Shown here piece after piece: positions 37,601-50,000 of a stretch of 64,000 bases of DNA. Source of the DNA: Serilophus lunatus (Eukaryota; Chordata; Aves; Passeriformes; Eurylaimidae). A program made the position numbers and the translations under genes. The first letter of the stretch is position 1, and each line of letters begins with the position of its first letter. Location of the stretch: positions 1 to 64,000 of the forward strand of contig VXBA01000680.1 of the NCBI GenBank assembly GCA_013399895.1, in the 5' to 3' direction. Below the pieces are notes generated by a model. That model had not been told where the DNA came from and made no database searches. It was given only the letters and a program-made list of their open reading frames with translations.

Positions 37601-39035
37601 TATGCCACTTAGGTTAATTATGGATTACACTGAGAAATAAGACTAGAGGGGAAGTGTCTGTAGAGATATGCAGGCTGTGGGACTGAAAAGCTGCTTGTGT
37701 CCAGTAAGTGTGAATCTGCTTTTGTAGACCTACAAATGCCCTTGAATCAGAGTTGTGCATGAACCTATTGAGAACAAAAGAGCATAAATCCAAAGGACAG
37801 ACTACTGTGCTTGGGATTTAGTAGCCTCTTTTACTGTATATACACTTAATCTAGTGTATTGGACTTGTATTATATAAATTTATAAAACCTGAGATGTACA
37901 TTTGGATTTCTGGCCGTCTCCTTTCTCTCTTTGCACATGACCTATATTATATAAGGTTTTTTTCTTCAGCCCAGCTTATGGTCACAAGGATCTGCAGAGG
38001 ATATCAAGATACTCTTTGTGTTCCTCTGACCCACTCTGAGCTTCTATGTAGACAATTACCCAGGTTTTCTGTGTTTGTTATTTAAAGTATTTCACTGCAA
38101 TATAGCAAAGTAAGATCTGTGCAGAACCTATTCTCACTGTCAGTGGTATGGAAAGGTTGTCTCCAAGCCTGAGTTACTATTTTTTTTATCACTTCTAAGC
38201 AAATCATATTCCTTCATGCAAGCTTAAGTAGTTACTATGTTATAATTATATTTCTATAAAATTTTATTTGTTGAACATCATGATCTGTTCATAATAAAGG
38301 ATTTCAGATTTTTCCAGGGTTTTTTTGATGCCAACAAGTTCACTTCTAATTTACACATCTATTCCCCACATTTAAAGAAGAATTGAAAACAAGACATGGA
38401 AGTCAAAGTGATCATACCACTTAAGTGCTTTCCTTGCAGTTATATTGAATGCTTCTGGACTAAAATAAGACTATTCAAATCTCACTTGAACAGTTATGTG
38501 AGTTGTAATTCAGTGACTATTGAACAGCCATCATTTATAAAATATCCTAATTAGAAGTGTTACTGATGGTAATGAAAACTAATGAAAGAGCTTCCAGATT
38601 TTAAAATTGAAGTCAACTTTTGAGTACTTGAATTAGTAAAAATAATTGTCTAATTTGAACCGTGGGTTCTGGCTTTTGATAAGTTTGCCTTAAATAGATA
38701 TCTTCATTGGTAGACAAAGGATAGTGATTTCTAACTATTTGTTATAAGCATTATTTTGACATGTTTATATTGAATTTTGATTGCCTAGCAGATTTGAATT
38801 GGATTGCATAGCAAGAGTCATTGACTTAATATTTGCAGCTATAATATACTACTTAAAAATCAGTCTTCTCATAAACAGTGTCATTTAATGATTCTTTTTG
38901 GCGTATGAGTCAGCAATGAAATGCAAGAACTTACCTATTGCCTTTCATAAGTATGCTTTTATAGAACAAGAAAATGTAAAGTTTTTCTCTATTTGGGAGA
39001 AGGACAAAATCTAATTTCATTATTACTGACATACA
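31606..39035. other. AT-rich single-copy DNA without recognisable genes
   Basis: No transposon was recognised. It holds T runs (14 T at 31895-31908, 17 T at 37083-37099), an A/C-rich patch at 32141-32162, an AT microsatellite at 34297-34310 and a short TAAAGTATT repeat cluster at 35540-35580. One exon-like interval at 33196-33288 is noted separately. Confidence 0.55.
33196..33288 (+). other. Exon-like interval, unsupported
   Basis: A pyrimidine-rich TTTTTCCCTTCTCAG precedes 93 bp (exactly 31 codons) open in one frame. These are followed by AAG/GTATGT, a good splice donor. The peptide, which includes CHHFTSVALSSAIEVGVKGS, matches nothing I know. Such combinations occur by chance in a window this size. 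Confidence 0.12.
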
Positions 39036-39039
39036 CTGT

Positions 39040-39300
39040 TAAATAAAGAATATGTCATATGGGAAAACGGCAGGGCCAGATAAGCAACAATTTAATTTGG
39101 GGGATTTTATCTCATTACAATGTGTGACTAAACTTGATGAAAAACACTCCCCTTATTTTAGATTGACTTTTGATCTGTGTATAATAGCCTGTTCCCAACA
39201 ATTACTTTATCAGCAGCCTTTTACTTAGCACAAAATTTTGTAGCCTCATTCACCTTTGACTGAATATACTGTGCAAGTGTCACTACTAAATCTTTCAGTG
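39040..39300. promoter_or_regulatory. Candidate non-coding regulatory block beside the LTR
   Basis: This 260-bp stretch contains closely packed factor-like motifs: AGATAAG (GATA type), AACAATTTAATTTG, TTTATCTCATTACAATG, CAACAATTACTTTATC and TTTGACTGAATA. It has fewer homopolymers than its surroundings and no frame. It lies just left of the LTR/CR1 nest at 39.37 kb. The regulatory reading is inference only. Confidence 0.22.
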
Positions 39301-39371
39301 ATAATTTTTCAGTGAGTAAAAATACATCAGATAAACATACATTATGGGAACTTTTCAGAGTTCCTGTTTGT

Positions 39372-39832
39372 GCAGAAGAGGTAGAACAACCAGGACATTG
39401 ACTTGCGGAAGTGTGTTTATTCTGCGCAGGGAGCAGGGTTACAGATCCATTCTAAATCACCCGCTCGCCAATCACATGATTGTCCCGGGCTTATATTCTC
39501 CTTCTGAGTGACAGCCATCACACAGCTTTGATTGGCACCTCTTGCTCTAAGCTCACCTTCTTCTCTGCCCCGTCGAGGGCTGGGCTTTTGTTGTCATCAT
39601 CCCATTGCAGACAGGCACACTTTCCTCTTCTAGGAGACCTTGAGATGTTGTTCCAGGCGGTTGTGATGTCTGGTTTGCGCCGTCTCTGTCCCCTTTATCT
39701 GATGTTCGTATCTGGTGTTTACAGAACTTGCTTTATCCTAGCCCTGTGTCTCAGCAGGGCCCTGACTTCCTTTTCTAACCTCAACTCAACATCACATGGA
39801 AAAAGGAGTCAACAACTGCAGCAGCAGACCTC
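39372..39832 (-). mobile_element. Endogenous retroviral LTR-like element, proximal part (interrupted by CR1)
   Basis: A GC-richer block whose minus strand carries a TATA-like AATATAAG (39490-39497 on plus as CTTATATT) and, about 75 bp downstream, AATAAA (plus TTTATT, 39416-39421). That spacing is typical of a compact LTR with a short R region. The part to the left, up to about 39372-39400, would be U5. A CCAAT-type motif is also present. The exact ends and target-site duplication could not be fixed. A CR1 copy begins on its right, and similar sequence seems to resume at 40598, so the CR1 apparently lies inside it. Confidence 0.5.
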
Positions 39833-40391
39833 AATACGGCTTTGGGAACTCAATACAGCAGAGAGGAGGCAGTCCAGAAGGTTCTTGGAATGTATTGAGG
39901 ATTGCTTCCTGTCACAGCTAGTTAGTGAGCCTACCAGGGACAAGGCTGTCCTTGACTTACTGTTCACTAATAGGGAAGGGCTTGTTGAGAATGTGGTAGT
40001 TGGAGGCTGCCTGGGATCCAGTGATCATGAGATAGTAGAGTTCTCTTTAATTAGTGGAACAAGGAGAGGATTCAACAAAACCTCCATGCTGGATTTCCGG
40101 AGGGCGGACTTTGGCTTGCTTAAAGAATTAACTAATAGTGTACCCTGGGAGTGTGTGCTTAGTAACAAAGGTGTCCAGGAAGGATGGATGTGTTTCAAGG
40201 CTGTCCCAATGTGTTTCAAGACGAGGCGTAGAGGCAGGCGGCCGGGTTGGATGAGTAAGGAGCTTTTGAAGGAGCTAAGAATAAAGAAGAGGATGTATCG
40301 ACTTTGGAAAGAAGGGGAGGTGTCCCAGGCGGTCTTAGGCTGCGTCAGGGGAGGTTTAGGTTGGATATCAGGAGAAACTTTTTCACGGTGA
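39480..40391 (+). pseudogene. Chimeric 303-codon ORF: antisense LTR plus CR1 ORF2 endonuclease remnant
   Basis: This is the longest open frame in the window. Residues 1 to about 120 come from the antisense strand of the LTR-like element and have no retroviral meaning. From about residue 127 (AERRQSRRFLECIEDCFLSQ) it follows the CR1 ORF2 endonuclease end: LVSEPTRDKAVLDLLFTNRE, then GGCLGSSDHEIVEF with the SDH catalytic motif of apurinic-type endonucleases at residues 181-183, DFRRADFGLLKEL and a linker rich in Arg and Lys. After the internal deletion it switches frame relative to the ORF2 end and stops at 40391. The N-terminal two-thirds of the endonuclease, including its metal-binding Asn and Glu motifs, and the whole polymerase are absent. 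It is best treated as a dead remnant, although the frame is intact. Confidence 0.75.
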
Positions 40392-40597
40392 GAGTGGTTT
40401 CCCACTGGAATGGGCTTCCCAGGGATGTGGTGGAGTCACCGTCCCTGGATGTGTTTAAGGATAGGTTGGATGATGAACTTAGTGGTATGGTTTAGATGGT
40501 ATAGATGTTAGGCTGATGTTGCATTGGTTGTTAGCCTAGGTAAAGGTTGGACTTGATGATCCCTACGGTACTTTCCAACCTTATTAATTCTGTGTGT
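39833..40597 (+). mobile_element. CR1 LINE, internally deleted copy inside the LTR-like element
   Basis: This copy holds two separate parts of CR1 joined together. The first (about 39850-40322) is the end of the ORF2 endonuclease domain and the following linker, in sense orientation. The second (about 40338-40597) is the end of ORF2 (GRFRLDIRRNFFTVRVV, then GLPRDVVESPSLDVFKDRLD, stop at 40495) plus the 3' untranslated region with TTGGACTTGATGATCC, TTTCCAACCTTATTAATTCTGTG. The whole reverse transcriptase domain is missing, so it cannot transpose. A smaller gap also seems present near 40197-40203. The copy is flanked by 22-bp imperfect direct repeats. Confidence 0.88.
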
Positions 40598-40751
40598 AAC
40601 AACCGCAGTAGCAGACCCCGAGTGAGACCACCATGTGTAACACAGATTTGTGCAGGAGGAGAAAAGCAGCTAACCTGCTGGTTTGATAGCCGAAGGACCT
40701 TGGTAGCCAGATCTGCTCTTTTTTTTCAGTCACTGCAGACCTCATCCAGCA
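40598..40751 (-). mobile_element. Probable distal part of the LTR-like element
   Basis: Right of the CR1 tail, the sequence resumes with a near copy of 39811-39832 and continues GC-rich to about CATCCAGCA (40743-40751), after which AT-rich DNA begins. By position it is the continuation of the element at 39372-39832, with its retroviral 5' end here. No integrase-type terminal duplication was confirmed. A frame at 40547-40756 is incidental. Confidence 0.35.
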
Positions 40752-43698
40752 GTTAATGGTAAAAAGTAAAAGTTATGATGTTATAGGGAGTCTATTACTA
40801 AGCTTTGACATAAAATAAAAGAACACATTGTCAAGAGCTGATAATTTTACCAGAAAATATTTTGTCAGCATGGTATTGATTCTGAATTCTAGTTCATCTG
40901 TCTTCTTTCTGGCTTGAATAAGGAATTTTGCTGCACATTTCAGGTCTGGCAAATTCACCTCTTATTGATGTATGAATTCTGATTTTTCATTTGTGAAATA
41001 AGCAGCTGAACAGAATCATCAAGCAGGTTGCTCATTGACCTTGAAAAACAGTCTCTTAGTGTTTGTCTGGAAATGTTCTTTAAAAAATTCCTTATCTTTA
41101 TTATGTTGGTAACCCCTGAAAAAAGAAACAACCTTATTTTTGCAATTAGCCTCTTCTTTTCTTTGTAATGTATTAAGCAGCCTTCCCTGTGGCCATCCAG
41201 GATCCAGTCTGGCAGTCACTCTTGCACTACCTAAGCTGGGACCAAGGTTCCTTTGCACCTACACACCCCACACTCACGCAATCAAATCAGGTTTCCTTAT
41301 CGACTCAACCCCAGGGTTCCCATGGTAGAGTCTCAGACAAACAGCTCCTTAAAGCTTGCTTTAAAATGTTGCTTATGTTGCTGTCTTAGCTTGTAATGTC
41401 CCTGGTGCTTTTGCTCAGTTTAAGTCATTCCATGAAGTGCTTTTTCTGTTGCATATTTAGAAAGAAATAATATTTAGAAAGAAATAAATAACTGTGTAAC
41501 ATCCAAATATTTCCTGGGAAGAAGGAGGCATTAACTTTATCTCTTAGTCATTTGCTGTGGCACTATCCACTTGTATTTCTGATGTGCTTTTTTGAGAGTC
41601 AACACACATCAAGTGAATGGCCAGAAAACATTCCCACTTCTCAGGATGGTGATGTGCTCAAGGCTGTCACTGCTAATTACTGTAGTTCAGAGTTAAAGCA
41701 AAGCTTAGTTGTTTCAGACTGCTATGGCAGAAAAAGGTTTTGACTGTTAGCTTTGTCCTCTCTAAGTCTGGGTTAGGGAGTAGCAAAAATAGCAGGGCAT
41801 GAGTACAGCTACACACAGCTCAGAAGAGAAAGTGGAAGTGCTGGGTTGTGACAAGTTGGAGGGAAAGGGGACAAAAGAATATTCCATAGAGAAGAAGGTG
41901 TAATAATTCATTTCTCATGGCAAATCACTAAAGGTGAGCATTTGCTTGACCATTTGCCATGTCAGTCAAACATATAATGACTTTCAGGAGTCAGGTGGCT
42001 GGAAAGTCTCAGGTATTACTGCTGTTTCACTGTTGGTAACAAATTGCAACCAGAAGCTGCTGAGTAGTCTCTCTAAATGCTGTGGTGGGAGATCTATGTG
42101 ACAGCCTATTGCTGTCTCATCCAAAGAAAGCTTCCAGCCTTGGATAGCTTAGAAGTTTGGCAGGAGGTAGTCCTTACAGGGAGCAAGTTTGTAGTTAAAA
42201 TTAAAAACCAATAATCTTGGGTACCATTTTCCTATGCCAGACTTTGCAACGAACAGAAGTAGTCTTTACATATGTCTGCTTGGGTCAATTGATTATTTAT
42301 ATGGATCGATATTATTAGGTTTCATCCTGCATAGTGGTAGTTTTGCACTCCATGGGCAAATGGTGAAAGATTACAAGTGGTCTCTTGCTGGCATTTTGCA
42401 TATTTGTTTGGTAAATAGCCCCAGTTAAAATATCTAGAGTTTCTCTAAGAGCATCTCGTTTTTCTACAGACAGATTAATCCTTCTGGTGTAAAGTTTGTA
42501 CAGATTTCTGAAAATATCAAATATCAAATATACATTCTCATATAGCTGGTAACAATTAACTATTGTGTAAAGGCAAACCTTGGAGGTGTTATTTGAAAAC
42601 TTAATTTTCTCTGACTTGCAGTTAAAAAGTATGTATTTAGCTTATTTATTTCTTCCATGCTAAGAGGTTCTTCACAGGAGTGATTTAGTGAAAACTTCCT
42701 CAGATACACTGTGCCCTATTTCAATACTTGTTAGTCACCTGTTCAGACAGAGTAGAGGTTTATAGTATTACCTTTATGCGCTATCTGAGCATTTTATTTA
42801 CCAGATTCTCTGGCAGGCAGACAGGTTCTTAACTAAAAATTTGATGCACCTTTGTTTCAACAGGCTGACTTCTGAATCTTTGGGTTTGGATCTGTGCTTA
42901 TCTGTTAACAACTAATTGGTCCATTTGAATCAAATTTCCTGAATGCTAAATTCTAGCAGTTCTTTCTTTCCCAGTCCTTGTGAAATAAAGAAGAAATTTT
43001 ATTCTCCTAGTAGCTCTCTCCAGTTTCTTACACATAAAATTCTAATAAGTGGAGCTCAACCTAACGCTTCTGAGAGAGTGTTTTATGTCAAATAGAGTTA
43101 AAGATGCACCAGACTCTTAATTTGTAGCCTGGGTTTGGCACAGGAATTATCCTTTCATCCTTTCACATGTGAAATTGAAGGTTCCCTGCTGGCTTAGCAC
43201 AGCCCTCAACAGCTGAGCACTTGGACACAATGCTCAAGCTGTGACTATTTTTCCACAGATACTTCCCCTCATGCCTGTTAATCTGGGGAGACTGTGAGTA
43301 AGGCAGCTCAGCATGTGCCAGTTGCAGATTCCTATACAATTCTGCTGGCACTTCAGGAAAAAGCTGAGCTATACAATTCAGTGAATCTTATCCCTTTGTA
43401 TGGATTATTTATACCAGAGACCTGTATTCAAAAGTCTCAGAGTATTTCCAAATATGTCTGTTTGATAAAGATTTTTAAATACGAAAGTAAGTAAATTAAT
43501 TATTGTAGTTGTATCTGAGTACCATAAAATGCTCCATAAAATTCTCTCGTTGTCAACGATAGCTGCAACCAACAGTCTATATGTGAATGTCTGTTTTTTG
43601 CCAAGTGTGTTATTTGTATCAGTGTGAAAGATGAGCAGGTACAATTGCTTAATACTGTGATTATATATTTAATGAATCAAGGAATTCACAGTAGCAAG
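40752..43698. other. AT-rich DNA, no gene recognised
   Basis: Nothing is recognised apart from a small 17-bp tandem duplication at 41453-41486 and a modestly GC-rich patch at 41170-41330 without known similarity. Confidence 0.55.
41453..41486. repeat. Tandem duplication of a 17-bp unit
   Basis: ATATTTAGAAAGAAATA occurs twice without spacer (41453-41469 and 41470-41486). It is exact, so it is either a recent slippage event or a stable small duplication. Confidence 0.9.
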
Positions 43699-44090
43699 AA
43701 TCACAGAATTGTTAAGGTTGGAAGAGACCTCTGGAGATAATCTAGTCCAAACCCCTACTAAAGCAGTTTTGTCTAGAACAGGTTCCCTAAGATCTCTGGT
43801 CAGCCTCTTCCAGTGCTCTATCACCTGCAAAGTAAAGAAGTTTTCCTCATATTGAGGTAGAATTTTCTATGTTTCACTTTCTGTCTATTGCCCCTTATAC
43901 TCTTTCTGGGCACCATTGAAGAGTCTGGCTCCATCCTCTTGACACCGCCACTTAAGATATGTATATGTACTGATAAGATCTCTCAGTTGTCACTTCTCCA
44001 AGCTAAACAGTAGCTTCTCTCTCAGCTTTTCCTCATAAGAGAGACGCTCCAGTCTCCTAGGAATATTTGTAGCCCTCCTTTATAAGAGCA
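43699..44090 (-). mobile_element. CR1 LINE fragment, reverse orientation
   Basis: The plus strand begins AATCACAGAATTGTTAAGGT, then GGAAGAGACCTCTGGAGATA, AATCTAGTCCAAACCCCTAC, GTAAAGAAGTTTTCCTCATA, TCAGCTTTTCCTCATAAGAG and TAGCCCTCCTTTATAAGAG. This is a reversed 3' section of CR1 with many substitutions and no surviving frame. Confidence 0.92.
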
Positions 44091-47000
44091 GGATGATTTT
44101 CCAGTGTGCCTCTTCCTTCTGTGAATTTTTTACATGATGGTTGCCAACGCTTTTCCCGGCTCAATCAGGTTTTCTTTTCGTGTATGAACTAAATCAAAAT
44201 CCTTCCTGCCTACTGCTGGGAAGAGTAAGTTCTCATAAAAGAAGACACTGTTTGACAGCTCTGGTAGTACTACAGCAAAGACATTCCTTCAAAGCATTGG
44301 TACACCTAAATGATTTTTTCCTCTTGTACACCCTTGACGCTTACTTACAGACCATGATGTTCTGTTTGAAACTATTTGATAAATACCTATTTTAGGTTAC
44401 AGTGATCTGTGCTCTCTCCATCTTGTTCCTTCTTTTTAAATGTTTATTGTTGTCTACAAAGCCAAAGACTACTCTATATTTCTCAGATTTTCTCCATACA
44501 AGTAATAGTCTAAGAGGCTTTACAAAAATGTAAGCAACAGTCTCATGTAGTAATATGCAGTGATCAAAGTTGAGGGAGCATCTCTTCTTCTAAAACTACT
44601 ATCATTATAAAATACATTCATATCTTTCATGCAAATACCTAACGTAGCAAAATACAGTTAGGCAAAAGTAAGATTCTGAGAACTTTAAATTAGGAAGTGG
44701 CCCTGGCTAATTGACTGTTTTATGAAATACTTAAAAATTTATACTATATACACCTCTGGAGGAACAGTATTTTGTGTATCACAGTTCTGCAAGGTGTGCA
44801 AAATTCACTAATTATAGGTTGACTCAATAGTAAAGAACCATTTTTCATTCAAGTTTTAATAACTGTGTAAAGAAACAGGAATCTACATGTAATTGTTAAA
44901 GCATCTTACTTTTTTTTGGAAGTTTTGTGGTGTTTTTTCCATCAGACAAATATTAAAAGAGCATCGAAACATAAGAATTAACTGCTGTCATCCTTAGTCT
45001 TTGAGATTAGCAATGTAATGAGCCTCAGGATGAAATCTGAACTATTGTTCTGATTTAACTGTATTAGAATATACCAGCAATTATAAATAGTGTATTCTAC
45101 TAAAGCTAATAAATGTAAATGGTAATTTTATGAAGTCAGTGATAGTATAAAAAATATATGTTAGACTAAGTAATAAATTGCAATAATATAATTTTTTCAT
45201 TATTAAAAATTTTAAAAGTACACATTACTTGATGTAGGTCAATGCATGCTCAACATACGAAGTGCATTTTAGTGATCACTGAATGGTAAGAATTCTAAGA
45301 ATGTCTGAAGTCCACTAATATGTGAAGGCTTTTAATGGTTGCACTATTGTCCCTTCTTGGGACCACACTGAAGCATGAATTTTATTCTAAAAGGCTGACA
45401 GATGAATCCTCAAGATAGTAATTCAATGCAATTTTCGTTCAATTTGAAAAATTATTTCATTTTATTTGATGTAAGAGGTTGTCCATTTTAAGCCTTGTTA
45501 TAGGCTTAAATATATAACTCCTGTAGATTAAAATTTCTTAGCCCACCTTCATATATGTGCCCCATTAATGATGCCTCAGATGATTTTATTGGATGGAGGT
45601 GTTAGTGTTGCAACTTTATTTGACCTCCATCCAAACAGGCAGAAAATGGAAGTAGATGAGAGGTTGTTTCATTTGTATATGTGTCTACTCTGTTTTTTTG
45701 TTTTCAGACTAATTACAGCGCTGCAATATGAGCATGAGTTCCACTCCAAATTAAAGGCGTGTTTTAAGGTTTGGAATTTAGTTATTGGTTGGTTTTGGGG
45801 GTTTGTTTTTTTAGAAAGTCCATCAGCTCTCTTTGTTTTGTAAATATAAATACGTGCACTGTAATCATCAATACTTCAGTCTTTTATTTTCTCTGTAGGA
45901 GACTAATAAGGTAGAGTGAAGTTTGAAGGAAGGAGAGATTTTCACTTATTACTTTTATGTATATTTTATGTCCTTTTTCCATTGCTCACTTTGAAAGTCT
46001 GAACAATTTATAATAATAACTAAATTATTAGCTGGCCTGTAGACTCGGAATTTCTGCTTTTTAGAGGTGTCAGAATTTTTCAATCTATTTCTTTGTTTTG
46101 TGTGCTTTCATGAAGACGCAATTCCTATTATCAGAGTGATGGGCTTGTAGAAGTGATTTGGAAACTTTTTCTTTTTAAAAATTGTACTTAAAATGTAGTG
46201 ACATTTTCATCTTCAATTTTACTAATTTATTTCAGTATATTAAATGCCAGTGTATGGCACTTAATTTTTGGGGAGGTTCACTGTGATTTATTTACCGATT
46301 TTTAGTTTTTTAACATTGCAGTGAGTGTCACTAAGAAGAATCTGGCAAATATGCAGAGACCCTTTGAGTAAATTTAGCCTTCCAATTAAGTTCAGCCTTA
46401 TTAATCATGTTTATTCTCCTTGGGAAGCATGATTTCTTTTGTAAAGCACAGGGGAATATGAGATACTGAGAACCAGGCAGTGAGCATTCGGAATTTGAAG
46501 GACTTTTCTTCCCATTTGAAGTTCTAGTTTTTGGCTTCTGTGTGTCCTAAACAATTGGAAACTATTCTCACCTGACAGTAAGAATAGAAAGTGTTCACTG
46601 ACTTAATAAGCAGACATCTCAGTTTTGCACTGTGAGCATTCATCTGCTAATAGTTGCATGTATAATATGCACATATCTGAGGAACAGAACCACGCTGTTA
46701 CTATTCATGGCAATGCTTCCTAAGCTTTTAGAAGTATTATCTCCTTGGACTAATATTGAAGACTTTAAAAACCTTTACTAGATCTTTCATTTGACATTCT
46801 GAGGGGTGAGAGGCAGTTGAGTACTGAAACTCCTGTTTCAGTGAGAAATAGATAAAAGAGTAATTGATGGACTGACCTGAGCAAAAGCTGCTTTGCAGTT
46901 TTTACACAAGTTTGCAGAACAAATGATACTGCTGGTAAACATTTTTGGCTTAAACTTAATTGTATAGGGGGAAAAATTGTCAAAGACCCTTGCTTTCATC

Positions 47001-50000
47001 ATTTATGTGAAAGCAGCCAGAAGAAATGATGCTATCAGAATCTCTAGACTAATGGAACTTTCTGAATAGGTAGGATGTTCTTCTTCCTTTATCTGGTGAG
47101 TTGATATTTGGGAAACTGAACCTTATGGTGCATTTTGTCAGTTTTACTGCTTGTGGTTCCCTGTGGAAAAAATAAATCAGGAAATATTTTCTATTCAGCA
47201 GTCACAAAACTGTGAAGGAAATAATGAATTGGAGGAGTAAATACCTCTTCTCAATAACTGCTCAGGTTTTTTCCTTCTACTTCTCTTTCCAAGTTAATTT
47301 TGCTTCCTATTGTTTGCTGTTCTTTTTTTGTTATTCTCTGTGATTCCATTTCTTTTATTTTTTTTTCTTTGTGGTTAATGATTCAGCCTGTGTGCCATAA
47401 AAAAGCAGAACAGTAGACATGTGCCTTTAACTCCTAATGTCTTTAATAATGCATGCTGTTCTTAAAATATAATCAATATAATTAGTTAAAATCATTCCAG
47501 TAAAATCTTTGGGTTTAACCCAAATAAATTTTGAATTAAATAAGGAGAAAAATGTTGTTAAAGCATTTATTTAAACTTTTATGTGTATTTCCATAAATAT
47601 TAGACAATCAGTTGATAATAATCCTAGTACTTCAATTGTTGAAGAATGATCACCATTAAAATCTTTTCTTTCCTGATGCTTTGAGTTAGTTACCTCTCAG
47701 ATCTGTAGGTACTGGTGTGCAGGCAGGCAGGATTTGGTCTGCTGCTGCCAGCCTAGCTATTTGATTCACTAGAGGTAAGCTAGCTGCTTGAAAATGGTCA
47801 GCCACTTCTTCAGAGACCTTTATCATGAGCAAGTCTGTTCAAAACTTTCTTGTGTCATCAGACTTGTGGGTGATGTGTCTGGGTCAAGCGGACTGGAGAG
47901 AACTTTCCAAGATGATCACAGCCAGGTTCTAGATTTTCAGCTTTAATTTCCTTTTTAACTAATAAGTCTGATTCAGATGATAATGAAAAATATTGGGTCA
48001 AAAATTAGCGTCATTAAGTAGGTTATATATTTTAGCAGTATTGTTAAGCAGAAGATAACCTCAGTGATTTATCTTGATTCCTAGTGAACAGCTATACAAG
48101 TGCTAATTAAATTTTTCATGGTGCATACACTTGTAAAGGGAAAGGAACTCGTGATTCAAGAGCCCTGGTAGTTCTTCCGTCCGATCAGACCATCAGGCCA
48201 GATGTTACCTGATACATCTGTCACACTAGGTAAAGCCTAAAGTTGTTTTGTTTCTATATTTGGCCCTTTAGCATATTCACAGTCTGGAGGTGGGTTCCTT
48301 TGCCCAGCCTGTGGTGCAGTGTGCATCCCTGAGGTTATGCTGAGTGAATCAGACGCTGGATTAAAGGACTAAAGCGACAACATTTCAATGGGGAAATGGG
48401 CCATTTTACATGCCTTTTGACAATTTCAGCTATTTTGTTCATTTCATCTGTTATTTATATTTAAATAGAGGATGAGGAGTTCCTGTCACATATGTACTAT
48501 CATTTCACTCATTTTAAACTACAGAATTTAATGTTCTTTCTGCATGTTTGGAGTAAACATGAGATATAATCAATGTAGCATGATCATGGCTGTACAGAGA
48601 AGGGGGTGAAAACAGAAATGATTTTTAAGAGGTGAGAGGCAATTGTGACTATAATTCCTTCTCATGCTTTAACTTCTTCATTTATACAACTCTGATACTC
48701 TGGAATTATGCAGAAGCTGCATGGAAGGATAGAGGAAGATATAAAAATAAAGCTGAGAAATTTTTTTCTGCTTGGTAGTCTCATTTGTGTTGTTTACAGA
48801 ACACCAGGTCTTTGTGAGTTGAAATCTCCCTGCCTGTACATCTGCACAGTCTAAGACATGAACTCAGGACAGAAAAGTAGCTTAAAAATTCACGCAGCAA
48901 CATGTCCACAATTTCCCTACTTCTTACTTTTCCCTCCCCTGCTGATATTACTCCTGGTGTGCCAAATTTGAGAAAATATATACAGTTCAAATAAGGGAGA
49001 GCAGAATGGTGGATTTTGGGATTTATTTCCAACTGTAGGTAGTGCATCTCTCTGCAAATTAATCATTTTGTATGAAAATGATGTTTACACACAATGCATA
49101 AACTGCTATGTTGCCAAAGGCAGTGTCATTTCCATATGCAAAGCAATAAGAAACAATGCAATGAATGCATCCTGTAAGAGAATTGTCAGTGTTTTATTCT
49201 GGCAAGTCTGTGTGTTTGTGTGTGTTTCGATATGTATGTCCATACTCATTTAAATTTTTTTTCAAGTATGAACTGAATTCTTTCCACTGAATTCTCAGTT
49301 AGTTTTGCTTTTCTAGCAAGATAGTGAATAAAGTTTTACCATTTAGTTTCCGAGTGATATTGACCTGACACATCCACATATTCAACATACCTAGGAGCAG
49401 GTCCTCATCTGATACACTGCTTAATTCTAGTGAGTTAGTGCAGCTATAGCAGTATGTATATATCATCTTTAAATAAGCTATAAAATGGTTCTTCCTTTGC
49501 TGAGATTTTTTGTGCCATTGTTTCATGTATCTTTCTTCTAGTTAGCCTATACAGATTCACAGTCTTGAAATATTTACAGATATTAATTTTTTTTAAAAAA
49601 TCATATAAATGGTTATGCACTAGGTGTTACTTTCTGAATATCCAGTAAATCCACAGGAATTTTAAAGCAAAATTGGGAATAAGGATCGGGTTTGATATAT
49701 TTTGCTGTTCAAGCCTGCCTTGAATTATTATGTTCCTCTATTCCAAGTGGAGACTCTTCTGATGTATTATCACCATTTTTTATTGGCATTATTTCATCAT
49801 TGATGGTCATGTGGATTTAGTTTATTACACCTGAGAATGGAATTCAGTTTCATTATTGTGGATGTCTGAGCAAAATTATTGCATTTTTTTGTGATTTGTT
49901 AATTATTAGGGCCATTCCTTTGTTAACTCCAAGTGAACTACTTTATCTTTTACTCACTGAGGTTCAACAGAAAAATCCAGTATTTCAAGAGATTTTACAA

